Shown here: one piece after another, positions 54,238 through 63,173 of the stretch
Position numbering within the stretch: the first letter of the stretch is position 1
Layout of the letters: each line of letters opens with the position of its first letter
Assembly (NCBI RefSeq): GCF_014196595.1
Contig: NZ_JACIEA010000001.1
Coordinates: 216,085 to 280,084, forward strand
DNA length: 64,000 nucleotides
Direction of reading: 5' to 3'
Origin: Sphingorhabdus rigui
Lineage (GTDB): Bacteria; Pseudomonadota; Alphaproteobacteria; Sphingomonadales; Sphingomonadaceae
The notes under the pieces: model-generated
Told to the model about the DNA's origin: nothing
The model's database searches: none
What the model saw: the letters and a program-made list of their open reading frames with translations, nothing else
Position numbers and translations under genes: made by a program

Positions 54238-55665
54238 ATGACTTACACCGATCCCCGCTCATATCTTTACCAACCCGGCCTTCTCGACCCTGACGCAGCG
54301 CAGCGTATTACGCGTGATGCGTTGAAGGCGTGCGATGATGGCGAGCTTTATTTGCAATATAGCGCGACCGAGAGCTTTGGTTTTGACGATGGCCGTTTGA
54401 AAATGGCGGATTATTCGACGGGTTCGGGCTTTGGCCTGCGCGGTGTGTCGGGTGAGATGACCGGGTTCAGCCACGCCAATGACATGAGCGAAGCCGCGAT
54501 TCGCCGGGCAGGGGAAACGTTGAAGCTGCTCGATCCTGCAAAGGAACAGCCCGCCCCGCCGCCGCGCCAGAACAACCGGCATTTATATACCGACGGCAAT
54601 CCGCTCGAACTTGTGCCATTCGCGAAAAAGGTTGCTTTGTGCCAACAAATCGACGCCGCCGCCCGTGCCCGTGACCCACGCGTCGCGCAAGTGAGCGTCA
54701 GCCTTTCGGGCAGCTGGAGCGTCGTCGAAATCGTGCGTGCTGATGGCTTTGTCGCCACCGACGTGCGGCCGTTGGTCCGTCTGAATGTCTCCATCGTTGC
54801 GCAAGACGGTGACCGCCGCGAAACCGGCACTTATGGCTTTGGCGGGCGTTATCTCTACGACAAATTGTTTGAAGATCATGAATGGGAACATGCCATTGAT
54901 GAAGCATTGGCGCAGGCGCTGACCAACTTGCGCTCGGTCGCCGCGCCCGCGGGCGAAATGACCGTGTTGCTTGGCCCCGGCTGGCCCGGCGTATTGCTGC
55001 ACGAGGCTGTCGGCCATGGTCTTGAAGGCGATTTCAACCGCAAGGGCAGCAGTGCCTTTTCCGGCAAAATTGGCCAGCGCGTTGCTGCGCCCGGCGTGAC
55101 CGTTGTCGATGATGGCACGATGATGAACCGCCGTGGTTCGCTGTCGATTGATGATGAAGGCACGCCGACGCAGGAAAATGTCCTGATCGAAGACGGCATT
55201 TTGCGCGCCTACATGCAGGACCGCATGAACGCCCGCCTGATGGGTGTTGCCCCCACCGGCAATGGTCGCCGCGAAAGCTACGCCCATGCACCCATGCCGC
55301 GCATGACCAATACATTTATGCGCAGCGGCAATGACGACCCCGCCGAACTGTTGAGCCGCGTCAAAAACGGCATCTTCGCCAAAAGCTTCGGCGGCGGGCA
55401 AGTGGACATCGTGTCGGGCAAATTCGTGTTCAGCTGTACCGAGGCTTATTTGGTCAAGGACGGCAAGCTTGGCGATCCCATCAAAGGTGCGACGCTGATC
55501 GGCGACGGCCCAACCGCGCTGAACAAGGTCATCGGCCTTGGCAACGACATGGCATTGGATGATGGCATCGGCGTGTGCGGCAAAGGCGGCCAAAGCGTTC
55601 CGGCGGGCGTCGGGCAACCCACAACCTTGGTCAGCGCGCTTACGGTAGGCGGCACGGCGGGTTGA
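54238..55665 (+). CDS. tldD: TldD metalloprotease
   Basis: 475 residues from ATG 54238; the frame is open much further upstream but the known N-terminus begins here (YLYQPGLLDPDAAQRI). The zinc motif is HEAVGHGLEGDF (HExxxHxxE), and FKGST-like loops follow. TldD works with TldE/PmbA to digest unfolded peptides, and in some bacteria processes microcin B17 or RiPPs and CcdA. No TldE or precursor peptide gene was seen in the window. Confidence 0.95.
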   Translation: MTYTDPRSYLYQPGLLDPDAAQRITRDALKACDDGELYLQYSATESFGFDDGRLKMADYSTGSGFGLRGVSGEMTGFSHANDMSEAAIRRAGETLKLLDPAKEQPAPPPRQNNRHLYTDGNPLELVPFAKKVALCQQIDAAARARDPRVAQVSVSLSGSWSVVEIVRADGFVATDVRPLVRLNVSIVAQDGDRRETGTYGFGGRYLYDKLFEDHEWEHAIDEALAQALTNLRSVAAPAGEMTVLLGPGWPGVLLHEAVGHGLEGDFNRKGSSAFSGKIGQRVAAPGVTVVDDGTMMNRRGSLSIDDEGTPTQENVLIEDGILRAYMQDRMNARLMGVAPTGNGRRESYAHAPMPRMTNTFMRSGNDDPAELLSRVKNGIFAKSFGGGQVDIVSGKFVFSCTEAYLVKDGKLGDPIKGATLIGDGPTALNKVIGLGNDMALDDGIGVCGKGGQSVPAGVGQPTTLVSALTVGGTAG

Positions 55666-55722
55666 TCGGTGCATATTTCGGTCCAAATTGCGATATGGCC
55701 GAATTAACTGCATGACCCCGAT

Positions 55723-56427
55723 ATGAGCCACGCACTCAAGGTTGCGACCTATAATATCCGCAAGGCGGTTGGCCTTGACCAAAGGCGCAACCCCGAACGC
55801 ATATTGGCGGTGCTGAAAGAAATCGACGCCGATATCATCGCGCTTCAGGAGGTAGATCGCCGGTTCGGCGCGCGTGTCAGTGCATTGCCGCTGGCGATGC
55901 TGGAGGCGGAGACATCGTGGATGCCCGTGCCCTTGCATTTCCGCCCCGCCGCCATTGGCTGGCACGGCAATGCGATTTTGGTGCGCAAGGGCATGGAGGT
56001 GCGGCATTGCCAGCCGATTGATATGCCAACGTGGGAACCACGTGGCGCGGTGATGGCGGAACTGTCGGTTGCTGGCCATGCATTGCGCGTCATTGGCGTG
56101 CATCTCGATTTGTCCGGGCTGTGGCGGCGCAGGCAAATCCGCGCATTGCTGGCGGCGATTGATGCCAGCCCGCGCCATATGCCCACGATTCTGATGAGTG
56201 ATTTTAACCAATGGTCGGACAGCGGCGCATTGAACGAACTTGCGTTCCACCATCACCGGCTGGTGCAAACCCCCAAAAGCTTTCACACATCGCGTCCAGT
56301 CGCCCGATTGGACCGGATCATTGTCAGCCACGAGGTGAAAGTGACCGCGGCGGACAGCCATATTTCAACATTGTCCAAACAGGCATCGGACCATCTGCCC
56401 TTATGGGCGTCGATCCGCATTGGGTGA
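55723..56427 (+). CDS. Endonuclease/exonuclease/phosphatase (EEP) family protein
   Basis: 234 residues. The EEP fold is recognisable: VATYNIRKAVGLD, IIALQEVDRRF (Glu), RVIGVHLDLSG, ILMSDFNQW (Asp/Asn) and SDHLPLWASIRI (Asp-His). It has no signal peptide. Substrate could be DNA, a phosphoinositide-like lipid or a nucleotide phosphodiester; not decidable. It stands between tldD and the glnK promoter. Confidence 0.85.
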   Translation: MSHALKVATYNIRKAVGLDQRRNPERILAVLKEIDADIIALQEVDRRFGARVSALPLAMLEAETSWMPVPLHFRPAAIGWHGNAILVRKGMEVRHCQPIDMPTWEPRGAVMAELSVAGHALRVIGVHLDLSGLWRRRQIRALLAAIDASPRHMPTILMSDFNQWSDSGALNELAFHHHRLVQTPKSFHTSRPVARLDRIIVSHEVKVTAADSHISTLSKQASDHLPLWASIRIG

Positions 56428-56428
56428 T

Positions 56429-56474
56429 TGCCTAATATTTAGGCAGTGATACTTTGCTGATTAAATTTTAGGCA
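56429..56474 (+). promoter_or_regulatory. Two NtrC-like enhancer palindromes upstream of glnK
   Basis: TGCCTAATATTTAGGCA (56429-56445; arms TGCCTAA/TTAGGCA) and a weaker copy TGATTAAATTTTAGGCA (56458-56474) are spaced 29 bp centre to centre, about three turns. They lie some 80-120 bp before the -24/-12 promoter, where NtrC dimers usually bind. The half-site resembles, but is not identical to, the enterobacterial TGCACNA. Confidence 0.7.
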
Positions 56475-56550
56475 TATCAAAGAGTGGTGGCGCTTATATG
56501 CGCTGCCCATATCGCCTATAATCGGGGCATTTACGTGCATTTCCCGTTTC

Positions 56551-56566
56551 TGGCACGGTGTTTGCT
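56551..56566 (+). promoter_or_regulatory. Sigma54 (-24/-12) promoter of glnK-amtB
   Basis: TGGCAC-N5-TTGCT is a textbook RpoN site with the required GG and GC spacing. Transcription should start near 56578, giving a leader of about 20 nt before the glnK ATG at 56600. RpoN promoters need NtrC-type activation, consistent with nitrogen limitation control. Confidence 0.93.
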
Positions 56567-56599
56567 TATTGCACTGCACAACCACTATTGGGGGCGTGC

Positions 56600-56938
56600 A
56601 TGAAATATATTATTGCCATTATTAAGCCGCACAAGCTGGACCCGGTGCGCGAAGCGCTCACCGCGCTCGGCGTGTCGGGTATGACTGTGACCGAGGTCAA
56701 AGGCTTTGGCCGACAAAAAGGGCAGACCGAAATCTATCGCGGTGCCGAATATGCAACCAACATGGTGCCCAAGGTGAAAATCGAGATCGCGTGCGCGTCC
56801 GATCAAGCCCCTGCCGTGGTCGAGGCCATTCAGCAGGCCGCGGAAACAGGCGCCATTGGTGACGGAAAGATATTTGAATTCGAACTTGCCGGTGCCCTGC
56901 GCATCCGCACGGGCGACACCAACGAAACCGCGCTTTGA
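56600..56938 (+). CDS. glnK: PII nitrogen regulatory protein (GlnK/GlnB)
   Basis: 112 residues from ATG 56600. PII signatures: MKYIIAIIKPHKLDPVREAL, VTEVKGFGRQKGQ, the T-loop with Tyr51 (EIYRGAEYATN) for uridylylation, and the C-terminal GDGKIFEFELAGALRIRTGD. PII trimers sense 2-oxoglutarate and ATP/ADP; when paired with amtB, GlnK blocks the ammonium channel in nitrogen excess. amtB follows after 31 bp and a sigma54 promoter precedes, so this copy is the amtB-linked type. Confidence 0.96.
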   Translation: MKYIIAIIKPHKLDPVREALTALGVSGMTVTEVKGFGRQKGQTEIYRGAEYATNMVPKVKIEIACASDQAPAVVEAIQQAAETGAIGDGKIFEFELAGALRIRTGDTNETAL

Positions 56939-56969
56939 CGCGATCATATCAAGCTAGGGGAACCAGATA

Positions 56970-58334
56970 ATGTCAAAGACACTAAAATTTTTGGGCGCGG
57001 TGGGGGCGACAATGTTCGCCGCCTTGCCCGCCTTCGCGCAGGAGGTGGCGGTGGAAGCCGTCGCTGTTGCGACAGAATCGGCCGCTCCGGTTGCCGATAA
57101 GGGCGATACTGCATGGATGATGATATCGACCGTGTTGGTCATGCTAATGATCATCCCTGGACTTGCGTTATTCTATGGCGGCTTAGTGCGCGGGAAGAAT
57201 ATGCTTTCAGTGCTTACTCATGTGTTGGGCGCAGCATCGCTCGCCATGATCATTTGGGTGATGTACGGCTATGGCCTCGCTTTCGGTGGTGACGCTAACC
57301 AATTCATCTCGAATGGTAAATTTATGCTGGCTGGGGTCACGGCAGATTCGACTGTTGCGACGTTCACTGACGGCGTTGTTATTCCGGAATATGTGTTCAT
57401 TGCTTTTCAGATGACCTTTGCCGCTATTACGCTGGCACTTGTTGTTGGCGGTCTGGTTGAACGCATGAAATTCTCGTCGATGATGGCCTTTGGCGTTATT
57501 TGGCTTACCATCGTTTATTTCCCCATCGCCCACATGGTCTGGTATTTGGGGGCTGACGACGCATCGACTGGACTGCTGTTTGGTTGGGGCGCGCTTGATT
57601 TTGCTGGCGGTACCGTTGTGCACATAAACGCCGGTGTTTCCGCTCTTGTTGGATCCATTATCTTAGGCAAGCGCCTTGGCTATCAAAAAGAAATCATGAC
57701 CCCGCATTCCTTGCCCATGACACTCATCGGCACGGGCCTTTTGTGGGTGGGCTGGTTCGGTTTCAATGCTGGCTCGGCGCTTGAGGCCAATGGCGCTGCC
57801 GGACTTGCGATGATCAACACATTTGTTGCGACCGCCGCCGGTGTTCTCTTCTGGATGCTCACCGAGCTCGCTTTGGGGCACAAAGGTTCGATGCTCGGCG
57901 CCTGTTCGGGTGCCATTGCAGGATTGGTTGCCGTGACCCCTGCCGCAGGTAACGCGGGGCCTTTTGGTGCGATTTTGCTTGGTGCTATTGCGGCCACTCT
58001 CTGCTGCGTCTTCGTGATGAAGTTGAAAGCCAAACTCGGCGTCGATGACTCGTTGGACGCTTTTGGCATTCACGGTGTGGGCGGGATTATTGGTTCGGTT
58101 GGTACGGCCTTCACAATGCTTCCCATTTTGGGTGGTCCTGGTGCCGAAGATTACGCCCTGGGGGTCCAATTGTGGATCCAAATTAAGGCAGTGCTGGTCG
58201 CTATCGCATGGGCAGCTATCGGTTCGGCTATTGCTTTCTACCTCGTCAAGTTCACGATCGGACTTCGGGTGACAGAAGAAGTCGAGCGCGAAGGCCTCGA
58301 CCTTGGTGAACATGGCGAGCGTGCCTATAACTAA
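56970..58334 (+). CDS. amtB: Ammonium transporter
   Basis: 454 residues: a signal-like N-terminus (FLGAVGATMFAALPAFAQ) then about eleven membrane helices, as for AmtB. The twin-histidine pore residues are in GGTVVHINAGVSALVG and FGIHGVGGIIG, and the first periplasmic helix carries DTAWMMISTVLVMLMIIPGLALFYGGLVR. It conducts ammonium/ammonia. It uses more T-ending codons (GTT, GGT, GCT) than its neighbours. Cotranscribed with glnK. Confidence 0.97.
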   Translation: MSKTLKFLGAVGATMFAALPAFAQEVAVEAVAVATESAAPVADKGDTAWMMISTVLVMLMIIPGLALFYGGLVRGKNMLSVLTHVLGAASLAMIIWVMYGYGLAFGGDANQFISNGKFMLAGVTADSTVATFTDGVVIPEYVFIAFQMTFAAITLALVVGGLVERMKFSSMMAFGVIWLTIVYFPIAHMVWYLGADDASTGLLFGWGALDFAGGTVVHINAGVSALVGSIILGKRLGYQKEIMTPHSLPMTLIGTGLLWVGWFGFNAGSALEANGAAGLAMINTFVATAAGVLFWMLTELALGHKGSMLGACSGAIAGLVAVTPAAGNAGPFGAILLGAIAATLCCVFVMKLKAKLGVDDSLDAFGIHGVGGIIGSVGTAFTMLPILGGPGAEDYALGVQLWIQIKAVLVAIAWAAIGSAIAFYLVKFTIGLRVTEEVEREGLDLGEHGERAYN

Positions 58335-58483
58335 ACTGGAGTGCGGCAGAAAAAGTGGGAACCGGTTTTTCGCTTCGTCCGCACGACCCAACTAAAATTT
58401 CACGACTTGGCGGCGGGGCGTTCTCTCCTTTCCTAATACGCTCCGCCTCCTCCCGATGTTCCTCCCGCGAACATCCAACTCAT

Positions 58484-58515
58484 GGCCCGGACCCGCGATG
58501 GTTCGGGCCTTTTTT
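58484..58515 (+). terminator. Terminator after amtB
   Basis: GGCCCGGACC (58484-58493) pairs with GGTTCGGGCC (58500-58509, one G-U pair), loop CGCGAT, followed by TTTTTT. It lies about 150 bp after the amtB stop, leaving a long 3' UTR. Confidence 0.88.
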
Positions 58516-58969
58516 GTGCGCGGGTAAAAACAACTTTCCTACAAATAACCATATGGGTTATTCGAGTCGCGTCATGCAGGCGGCGGTCTAGAACGCTGAT
58601 CGGGATGACGGGAACGCTGGCGGGGCAACCCGTCGGCACGGTCGGCGCGATAGGGTGCGTGCTTCAGCCTGAAAAAAGGGCCTGTTGCATCAAGCTCTGA
58701 ACAGCGCAAACATGGCTGGATGTGGCGGGAAACCGTCCTGTCCGTGCGGACAGCCTTTGGGGGTTTACGAACCTTACCCCGGATGGACAGCATGCCAGCC
58801 AATAAAGGCGGCCCGGGGGCAATAGCCTGATGGAACAAGCGGGCCTTAATCAACCAACACCATCAGCCGGAAGCACGCACCAGCGCTTCCGCGCCGGCCG
58901 TCCCCCTTTTGCACGCCGCATGGCCGCGTTCATTTTCTGTAGGAAATAATCTTGCCGATGTTGGAAAGA
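58516..58969. other. Gene-free stretch with several hairpins, possible RNA
   Basis: About 450 bp without a convincing gene. Seen: AATAACC/GGTTATT (58544-58550, 58556-58562), CTGTCC-GTGC-GGACAG near 58740, and GGTT-TACG-AACC near 58765, the last two in a G-rich segment. These could belong to a structured RNA or to the 3' region of the bactofilin transcript. A minus-strand frame of 93 codons (58572-58853) has no protein-like features. I cannot match it to a known RNA family. Confidence 0.35.
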
Positions 58970-59452
58970 TTAGATGACTTTGGATTCGGCCCCAAGGATC
59001 AACGGATCGGCTTGCTTGGCAACATTGGCGGTCGGGCGCGCGGTGGTTGGCGCTCCCTTCGATGATTTGTGCCGGAACTTGCCGTCAATCTGTCCGCCCG
59101 GGGCGATTGTCAGATTGCTGTAAACCACATCGCCCACGATACGCGCAGTGGATTCGATCACCAGATCATTGGCCTCGATTGAACCTTCGACATGGCCGGA
59201 CAGTTTCGCCGATTCGGCAATAACCTTGCCTGCAATAATGCTGCCTTCGCCCTGCACCAGATTGCCGCATGTCACGTCGCCCTGCACCTTGCCATCGACG
59301 TGCAGATCCACGCGGGCGGTGAGGTTGCCGACGATTTCGACATCGGAAGCTATGACGGAAAATGTATGACCCGAACTATTGCGCACGTTGTTATAATTCC
59401 TTTGCGGCGTTGCCGGCGCGGTTTCCGGCGACTGTTTGGACTTTGAGAACAT
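58970..59452 (-). CDS. Bactofilin (polymer-forming cytoskeletal protein)
   Basis: 160 residues from ATG 59452. The central beta-helix repeats are visible (VEIVGNLTARVDLHVDGKVQGDVTCGNL, IIAGKVIAESAKLSGHVEGSIEANDLVI), with disordered tails at both ends. Bactofilins form filaments that localise cell-wall enzymes. The first 62 bp overlap the end of the M23 peptidase gene, so the pair is translated together, as in other M23-bactofilin pairs. Confidence 0.92.
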   Translation of the reverse strand: MFSKSKQSPETAPATPQRNYNNVRNSSGHTFSVIASDVEIVGNLTARVDLHVDGKVQGDVTCGNLVQGEGSIIAGKVIAESAKLSGHVEGSIEANDLVIESTARIVGDVVYSNLTIAPGGQIDGKFRHKSSKGAPTTARPTANVAKQADPLILGAESKVI

Positions 59453-60569
59453 CAGGGTTGGCCTCCAAAAACTTTCTCGGGTTGATCGCCCGACCATTCA
59501 GGCGCACCTCGAAATGCAAATGGCTGCCCGTCGATCGCCCTGTGCTTCCCATTCTTCCGATTTGCAAGCCACGATGCACCATTTGGCCCTGTGTGACATG
59601 CACACCGGAAAGATGGGCATAACGCGTTAATAGTCCGTTGGCATGTGTAATTTCAACTGTCTTGCCATATCCGCCGTGGAAGCCCGCAAATGTCACACGG
59701 CCTTCGGCTGCAGACAGGATGGGCGTGCCAACAGGACCTTTGAAATCCAAACCGGCATGCATTGCGCCCCCACCGGTGAAAGGATCGCTGCGGAAACCAA
59801 ATCCGCTCGACATCATCATGACGGCGGCGGGCATCGAAGTCGGGATCGCGGCCAATGCGCGCTCCATGGCATCCATCCGGCTCAGCGATGCGGCCAGTTT
59901 CAAAAAGCGCGGGTCGCGAACATCTTTTTTGGCGCTGCCGAAAAAGGGTTCAAACACGCCGCCCTGTGCGCTCCGCGCCTGCCGTGCGAGCACATCCGGG
60001 TTCAGCCCGAACTGGCGGATCGCAGCCTCTGCCTTTGACGTGCGGGTCAAGGCAACTTTGGTCATTTTTTCGGCGAACTGGATTTGGCGGACTTCGACAC
60101 GCGCGAGGCCAGCGGCCTCTGGTACCACGGCACTGATGGTTTTTACGGTCTGGTCTTCATCGGTTGGCTTGGCAGTGGCCGGCGTTTGGGCCTTGGCCTC
60201 AGGAACATCGCCCAGATATTGATCGCTCAGGCTTTCCAGCATTTTCTGCCGCCGTTCGAGATCTTTGGCCACTTCATCGATGGAGCCGCGATAATTGGCG
60301 ACGCGTTCTTCGGCCGATTCGACCTTCGCCTCTTGCTGGCTCAGCGCCATGCGCTGCGCGGTAACGCTGACTTGATTGATGGCCATGCCCAGCGTGACGA
60401 CCAGCCAAAGGCCTACAACGCACGCGACGGTACCCACAACGCGGCGTTGCAATTGCGCACTCAGTTTCAAGAACCGGACTTGGCCATTGGCCCGCATGAA
60501 AAATTCGCGGTCAATAAACCATCCAGCTATCCGGTTTTTCCACCCGGACATTCTGGTCTTAAGCGACAC
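59391..60569 (-). CDS. Membrane-anchored M23 peptidoglycan endopeptidase
   Basis: 392 residues. N-terminal cytoplasmic part, one membrane helix at about 46-66 (VGTVACVVGLWLVVTLGMAI), a coiled coil (QQEAKVESAEERVANYRGSIDEVAKDLERRQKM is part of it), then a LytM domain with GAMHAGLDFKG (His, Asp), RYAHLSGVHV and GSHLHFEVRLNGRAINP (HxH). This is the architecture of the divisome/cell-shape endopeptidases such as DipM/LmdC-like enzymes. It overlaps the bactofilin gene, its likely scaffold. Confidence 0.92.
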   Translation of the reverse strand: MSLKTRMSGWKNRIAGWFIDREFFMRANGQVRFLKLSAQLQRRVVGTVACVVGLWLVVTLGMAINQVSVTAQRMALSQQEAKVESAEERVANYRGSIDEVAKDLERRQKMLESLSDQYLGDVPEAKAQTPATAKPTDEDQTVKTISAVVPEAAGLARVEVRQIQFAEKMTKVALTRTSKAEAAIRQFGLNPDVLARQARSAQGGVFEPFFGSAKKDVRDPRFLKLAASLSRMDAMERALAAIPTSMPAAVMMMSSGFGFRSDPFTGGGAMHAGLDFKGPVGTPILSAAEGRVTFAGFHGGYGKTVEITHANGLLTRYAHLSGVHVTQGQMVHRGLQIGRMGSTGRSTGSHLHFEVRLNGRAINPRKFLEANPDVLKVQTVAGNRAGNAAKEL

Positions 60570-60858
60570 GTCCCACCCCGTTTTTGTTCTGTTGCGCGGC
60601 CGTAGCAGAGCAAAATGGCAGGCGCGAATCGGCGAGGCCGGACTCGTGACGAGTCGAATGAGTCACACGATGAGCTGTGGAAAACTGTATTGAAATGTCA
60701 CAAATCGTGAACTGCCTGTGCCTACACATGCCGCGCGCGCGGCGTAAAAAGCCGCAGAATCAACGTTTTTCCGGCGATTCGCTATATCGGCGCACCTGAC
60801 GCCCTTGAATTGAACGGCACCTTTCCCTTTTGCGGGCACTTCTCTACGGGTTGATATT

Positions 60859-62112
60859 ATGACCGATTATCAGCCCCTGATGGCATCGATAGCCAGCAAA
60901 GCGCGCGCCGCATCGCGGCTGTTGGCGGCGGCGGACGACGCGGCGAAGGCGCGCGCCTTAACCTATGCTGCGCAGGCTCTGCGCGACCAATCCGCCGATA
61001 TCCTCGCGGCCAATGCCATCGACCTTGCCGCAGGGACCAAGGCTGGCCTGTCCCCCGCCATGCTGGATCGCTTGAAACTGGACGCGGCGCGCGTTGCCGC
61101 CATGGCCGCGGCGGTGGAGCAGGTTGCTGTGCTGGCCGACCCCGTCGGTCACATCATCGACAGCAGCACGCGGCCCAATGGTTTGCAGATGGCGCGTATC
61201 CGCGTGCCCATCGGCGTGCTTGGTATCATTTATGAAAGCCGGCCCAATGTCACGGCGGATGCCGCGGCCTTGGGGCTGCGTTCGGGCAACGCCGTCATCC
61301 TGCGCGGCGGTAGTGAGGCGGTGCACAGCAACCGCGCGATATATGCCGCGATGCTGGCTGGCATTATAGAGGCCGGATTACCGGCCGACGCGGTGCAGCT
61401 TATGCCCACGCAGGATCGCGAGATGGTCGGCCTGATGCTGCGCGCGCAAGGTGCGATTGACATGATCATTCCGCGTGGCGGCAAATCGCTGGTCGCGCGG
61501 GTGCAGGATGAAGCCCGCGTTCCGGTGCTCGCGCATCTCGACGGCATCAACCACAGCTATGTCCATAAGGACGCCGACCCGGCGATGGCGCAGGCGATTG
61601 TCGTCAATGCCAAGATGCGGCGCACCGGCGTTTGCGGGGCAACCGAAACGGTGTTGATTGATCAGGATTATCCAGCCGCTGCCGAACTGATTGGCGCGCT
61701 GATTGATGCCGGATGCGAAGTGCGCGCGGATGATGTGCTGATGGAACTCGATGCCCGCACGGTGTCTGCCGACGCGGATGATTGGGACACCGAATATCTC
61801 GATTCCGTCATTTCGGCGCGCGTCGTGTCGGGACTGGACGAAGCGATGGAACATATTGCCCGCCACGGATCGCACCATACCGACGCGATCATCACCGATA
61901 ATGCCGATGCCGCAGCGTGCTTTTTGGCGGAGGTCGACAGCGCGATTGTGATGCACAACAGCTCGACCCAATTTGCCGATGGCGGGGAATTTGGCTTGGG
62001 CGCGGAAATTGGCATTGCGACGGGGCGGTTGCACGCCCGCGGCCCGGTCGCGCTTGAGGGCCTCACGACCTATAAATGGGTTGTGCGCGGAAACGGGCAA
62101 ATCCGGCCTTGA
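60859..62112 (+). CDS. proA: Gamma-glutamyl phosphate reductase
   Basis: 417 residues. Aldehyde-dehydrogenase fold: PIGVLGIIYESRPNVTADAAAL, ILRGGSEAVHSNRAI and the catalytic Cys in RRTGVCGATETVLI, with FADGGEFGLGAEIGIAT near the end. It reduces glutamyl-5-phosphate in proline synthesis; proB is not in the window. It begins the proA-nadD-rsfS-rlmH-envC row typical of alphaproteobacteria. Confidence 0.97.
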   Translation: MTDYQPLMASIASKARAASRLLAAADDAAKARALTYAAQALRDQSADILAANAIDLAAGTKAGLSPAMLDRLKLDAARVAAMAAAVEQVAVLADPVGHIIDSSTRPNGLQMARIRVPIGVLGIIYESRPNVTADAAALGLRSGNAVILRGGSEAVHSNRAIYAAMLAGIIEAGLPADAVQLMPTQDREMVGLMLRAQGAIDMIIPRGGKSLVARVQDEARVPVLAHLDGINHSYVHKDADPAMAQAIVVNAKMRRTGVCGATETVLIDQDYPAAAELIGALIDAGCEVRADDVLMELDARTVSADADDWDTEYLDSVISARVVSGLDEAMEHIARHGSHHTDAIITDNADAAACFLAEVDSAIVMHNSSTQFADGGEFGLGAEIGIATGRLHARGPVALEGLTTYKWVVRGNGQIRP

Positions 62113-62738
62113 AAACCATTGGCCTCATGGGGGGATCGTTCAACCCCGCGCATGGTGGCCACCGGGCGATTAGCCTGTTCGCGATGGATTCGCTGTGCCT
62201 CGACGAATTTTGGTGGCTGGTGTCACCGGGCAATCCACTAAAACCCACAAAAGGCATGGCGCCTTTGCCTGCGCGCTTGGCATCGGCGAAGGACCAGACG
62301 CGGCGCACACCGATTAAGGCCACCGCCATTGAACGCGAGTTTGGCACCGTGTACACCGCAGAAACCCTGAAAAATCTGGTCGCGCGATATCCCAAAGTCC
62401 GCTTTGTCTGGATCATGGGCGCGGACAATTTGTTGCAATTTCACCACTGGAAACGGTGGCGCGACATTGCGCGATTGATGCCGATTGCAGTTATCGCCAG
62501 ACCCGGCTATGATGCACGTGCTGTTGCGGGTCCCGCAATGGCCTGGTTCAGACGGTTTGTCCGGCGTCCGGACCAGCTTCATCACTGGACAAAATGGAGT
62601 ACGCCAGCGCTTGTCTTTTTGCGCTTTCGTCCAGATCCGCGTTCAGCAACCGCAATTCGGCGTGCTGACCCATATTGGTTTCACCGATATAAGGAACATG
62701 GAACGCGTGACGGCGTTACCCGAAATATTGTGCTTTAA
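62109..62738 (+). CDS. nadD: Nicotinate-nucleotide adenylyltransferase
   Basis: 209 residues from a TTG at 62109 overlapping the proA stop (TTGA); an ATG at 62127 would cut the first strand of the fold. Motifs: IGLMGGSFNPAHGGH (nucleotidyltransferase HxGH equivalent) and RSATAIRR near the C-terminus (the ISSTxIR element). It makes deamido-NAD from NaMN and ATP. Confidence 0.94.
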   Translation: MKTIGLMGGSFNPAHGGHRAISLFAMDSLCLDEFWWLVSPGNPLKPTKGMAPLPARLASAKDQTRRTPIKATAIEREFGTVYTAETLKNLVARYPKVRFVWIMGADNLLQFHHWKRWRDIARLMPIAVIARPGYDARAVAGPAMAWFRRFVRRPDQLHHWTKWSTPALVFLRFRPDPRSATAIRRADPYWFHRYKEHGTRDGVTRNIVL

Positions 62739-62747
62739 GGAGCAATC

Positions 62748-63155
62748 TTGATCGATACCGCATCCGTTCCGACTGCCGGCAATCTGGCCGCCAAGTCCAA
62801 GGAACCCACTTTGACCCCGGACGCCCTCCACGCGCTTATCCTGCAATCGCTCGACGATGATCAGGCGCAGGAAGTGGTGACCATTCCGCTTGAAGGCAAA
62901 AGCAACATTGCCGACCATATGGTCGTCGCATCCGGCCGTTCATCGCGGCAGGTGGCGTCGATGGCGCAAAAGCTTGCCGAGCGTATCAAGAAAGCCGGAC
63001 GTCATGCCCGCATCGAAGGTTTGCCATCGGCTGACTGGGTGTTGATCGACGCCGAAGATGTCATCGTGCATTTGTTCCGTCCCGAAGTCCGCAGCTTCTA
63101 CAATCTGGAACGCATGTGGGCCTTTGGCGACGCGCCCGAAGTTCCGGCCCAATAA
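62748..63155 (+). CDS. rsfS: Ribosome silencing factor RsfS
   Basis: 135 residues from a TTG preceded by AAGGAG (62737-62742, spacing 5 nt). Family motif: ADHMVVASGRSSRQVASMAQKLAERIKKAG, then GLPSADWVLIDAEDVIVHLFRPEVRSFYNLERMW. RsfS binds uL14 and blocks subunit joining in starvation. An N-terminal extension of about 25 residues precedes the core. Confidence 0.95.
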   Translation: MIDTASVPTAGNLAAKSKEPTLTPDALHALILQSLDDDQAQEVVTIPLEGKSNIADHMVVASGRSSRQVASMAQKLAERIKKAGRHARIEGLPSADWVLIDAEDVIVHLFRPEVRSFYNLERMWAFGDAPEVPAQ

Positions 63156-63173
63156 GCCCGAACGTCCGCGCCG

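Noticed and set aside
54238-55665. TldD as part of a RiPP (microcin-like) maturation cluster
   Set aside because: No precursor peptide, cyclodehydratase or TldE/PmbA gene in the surroundings; housekeeping tldD is more likely.
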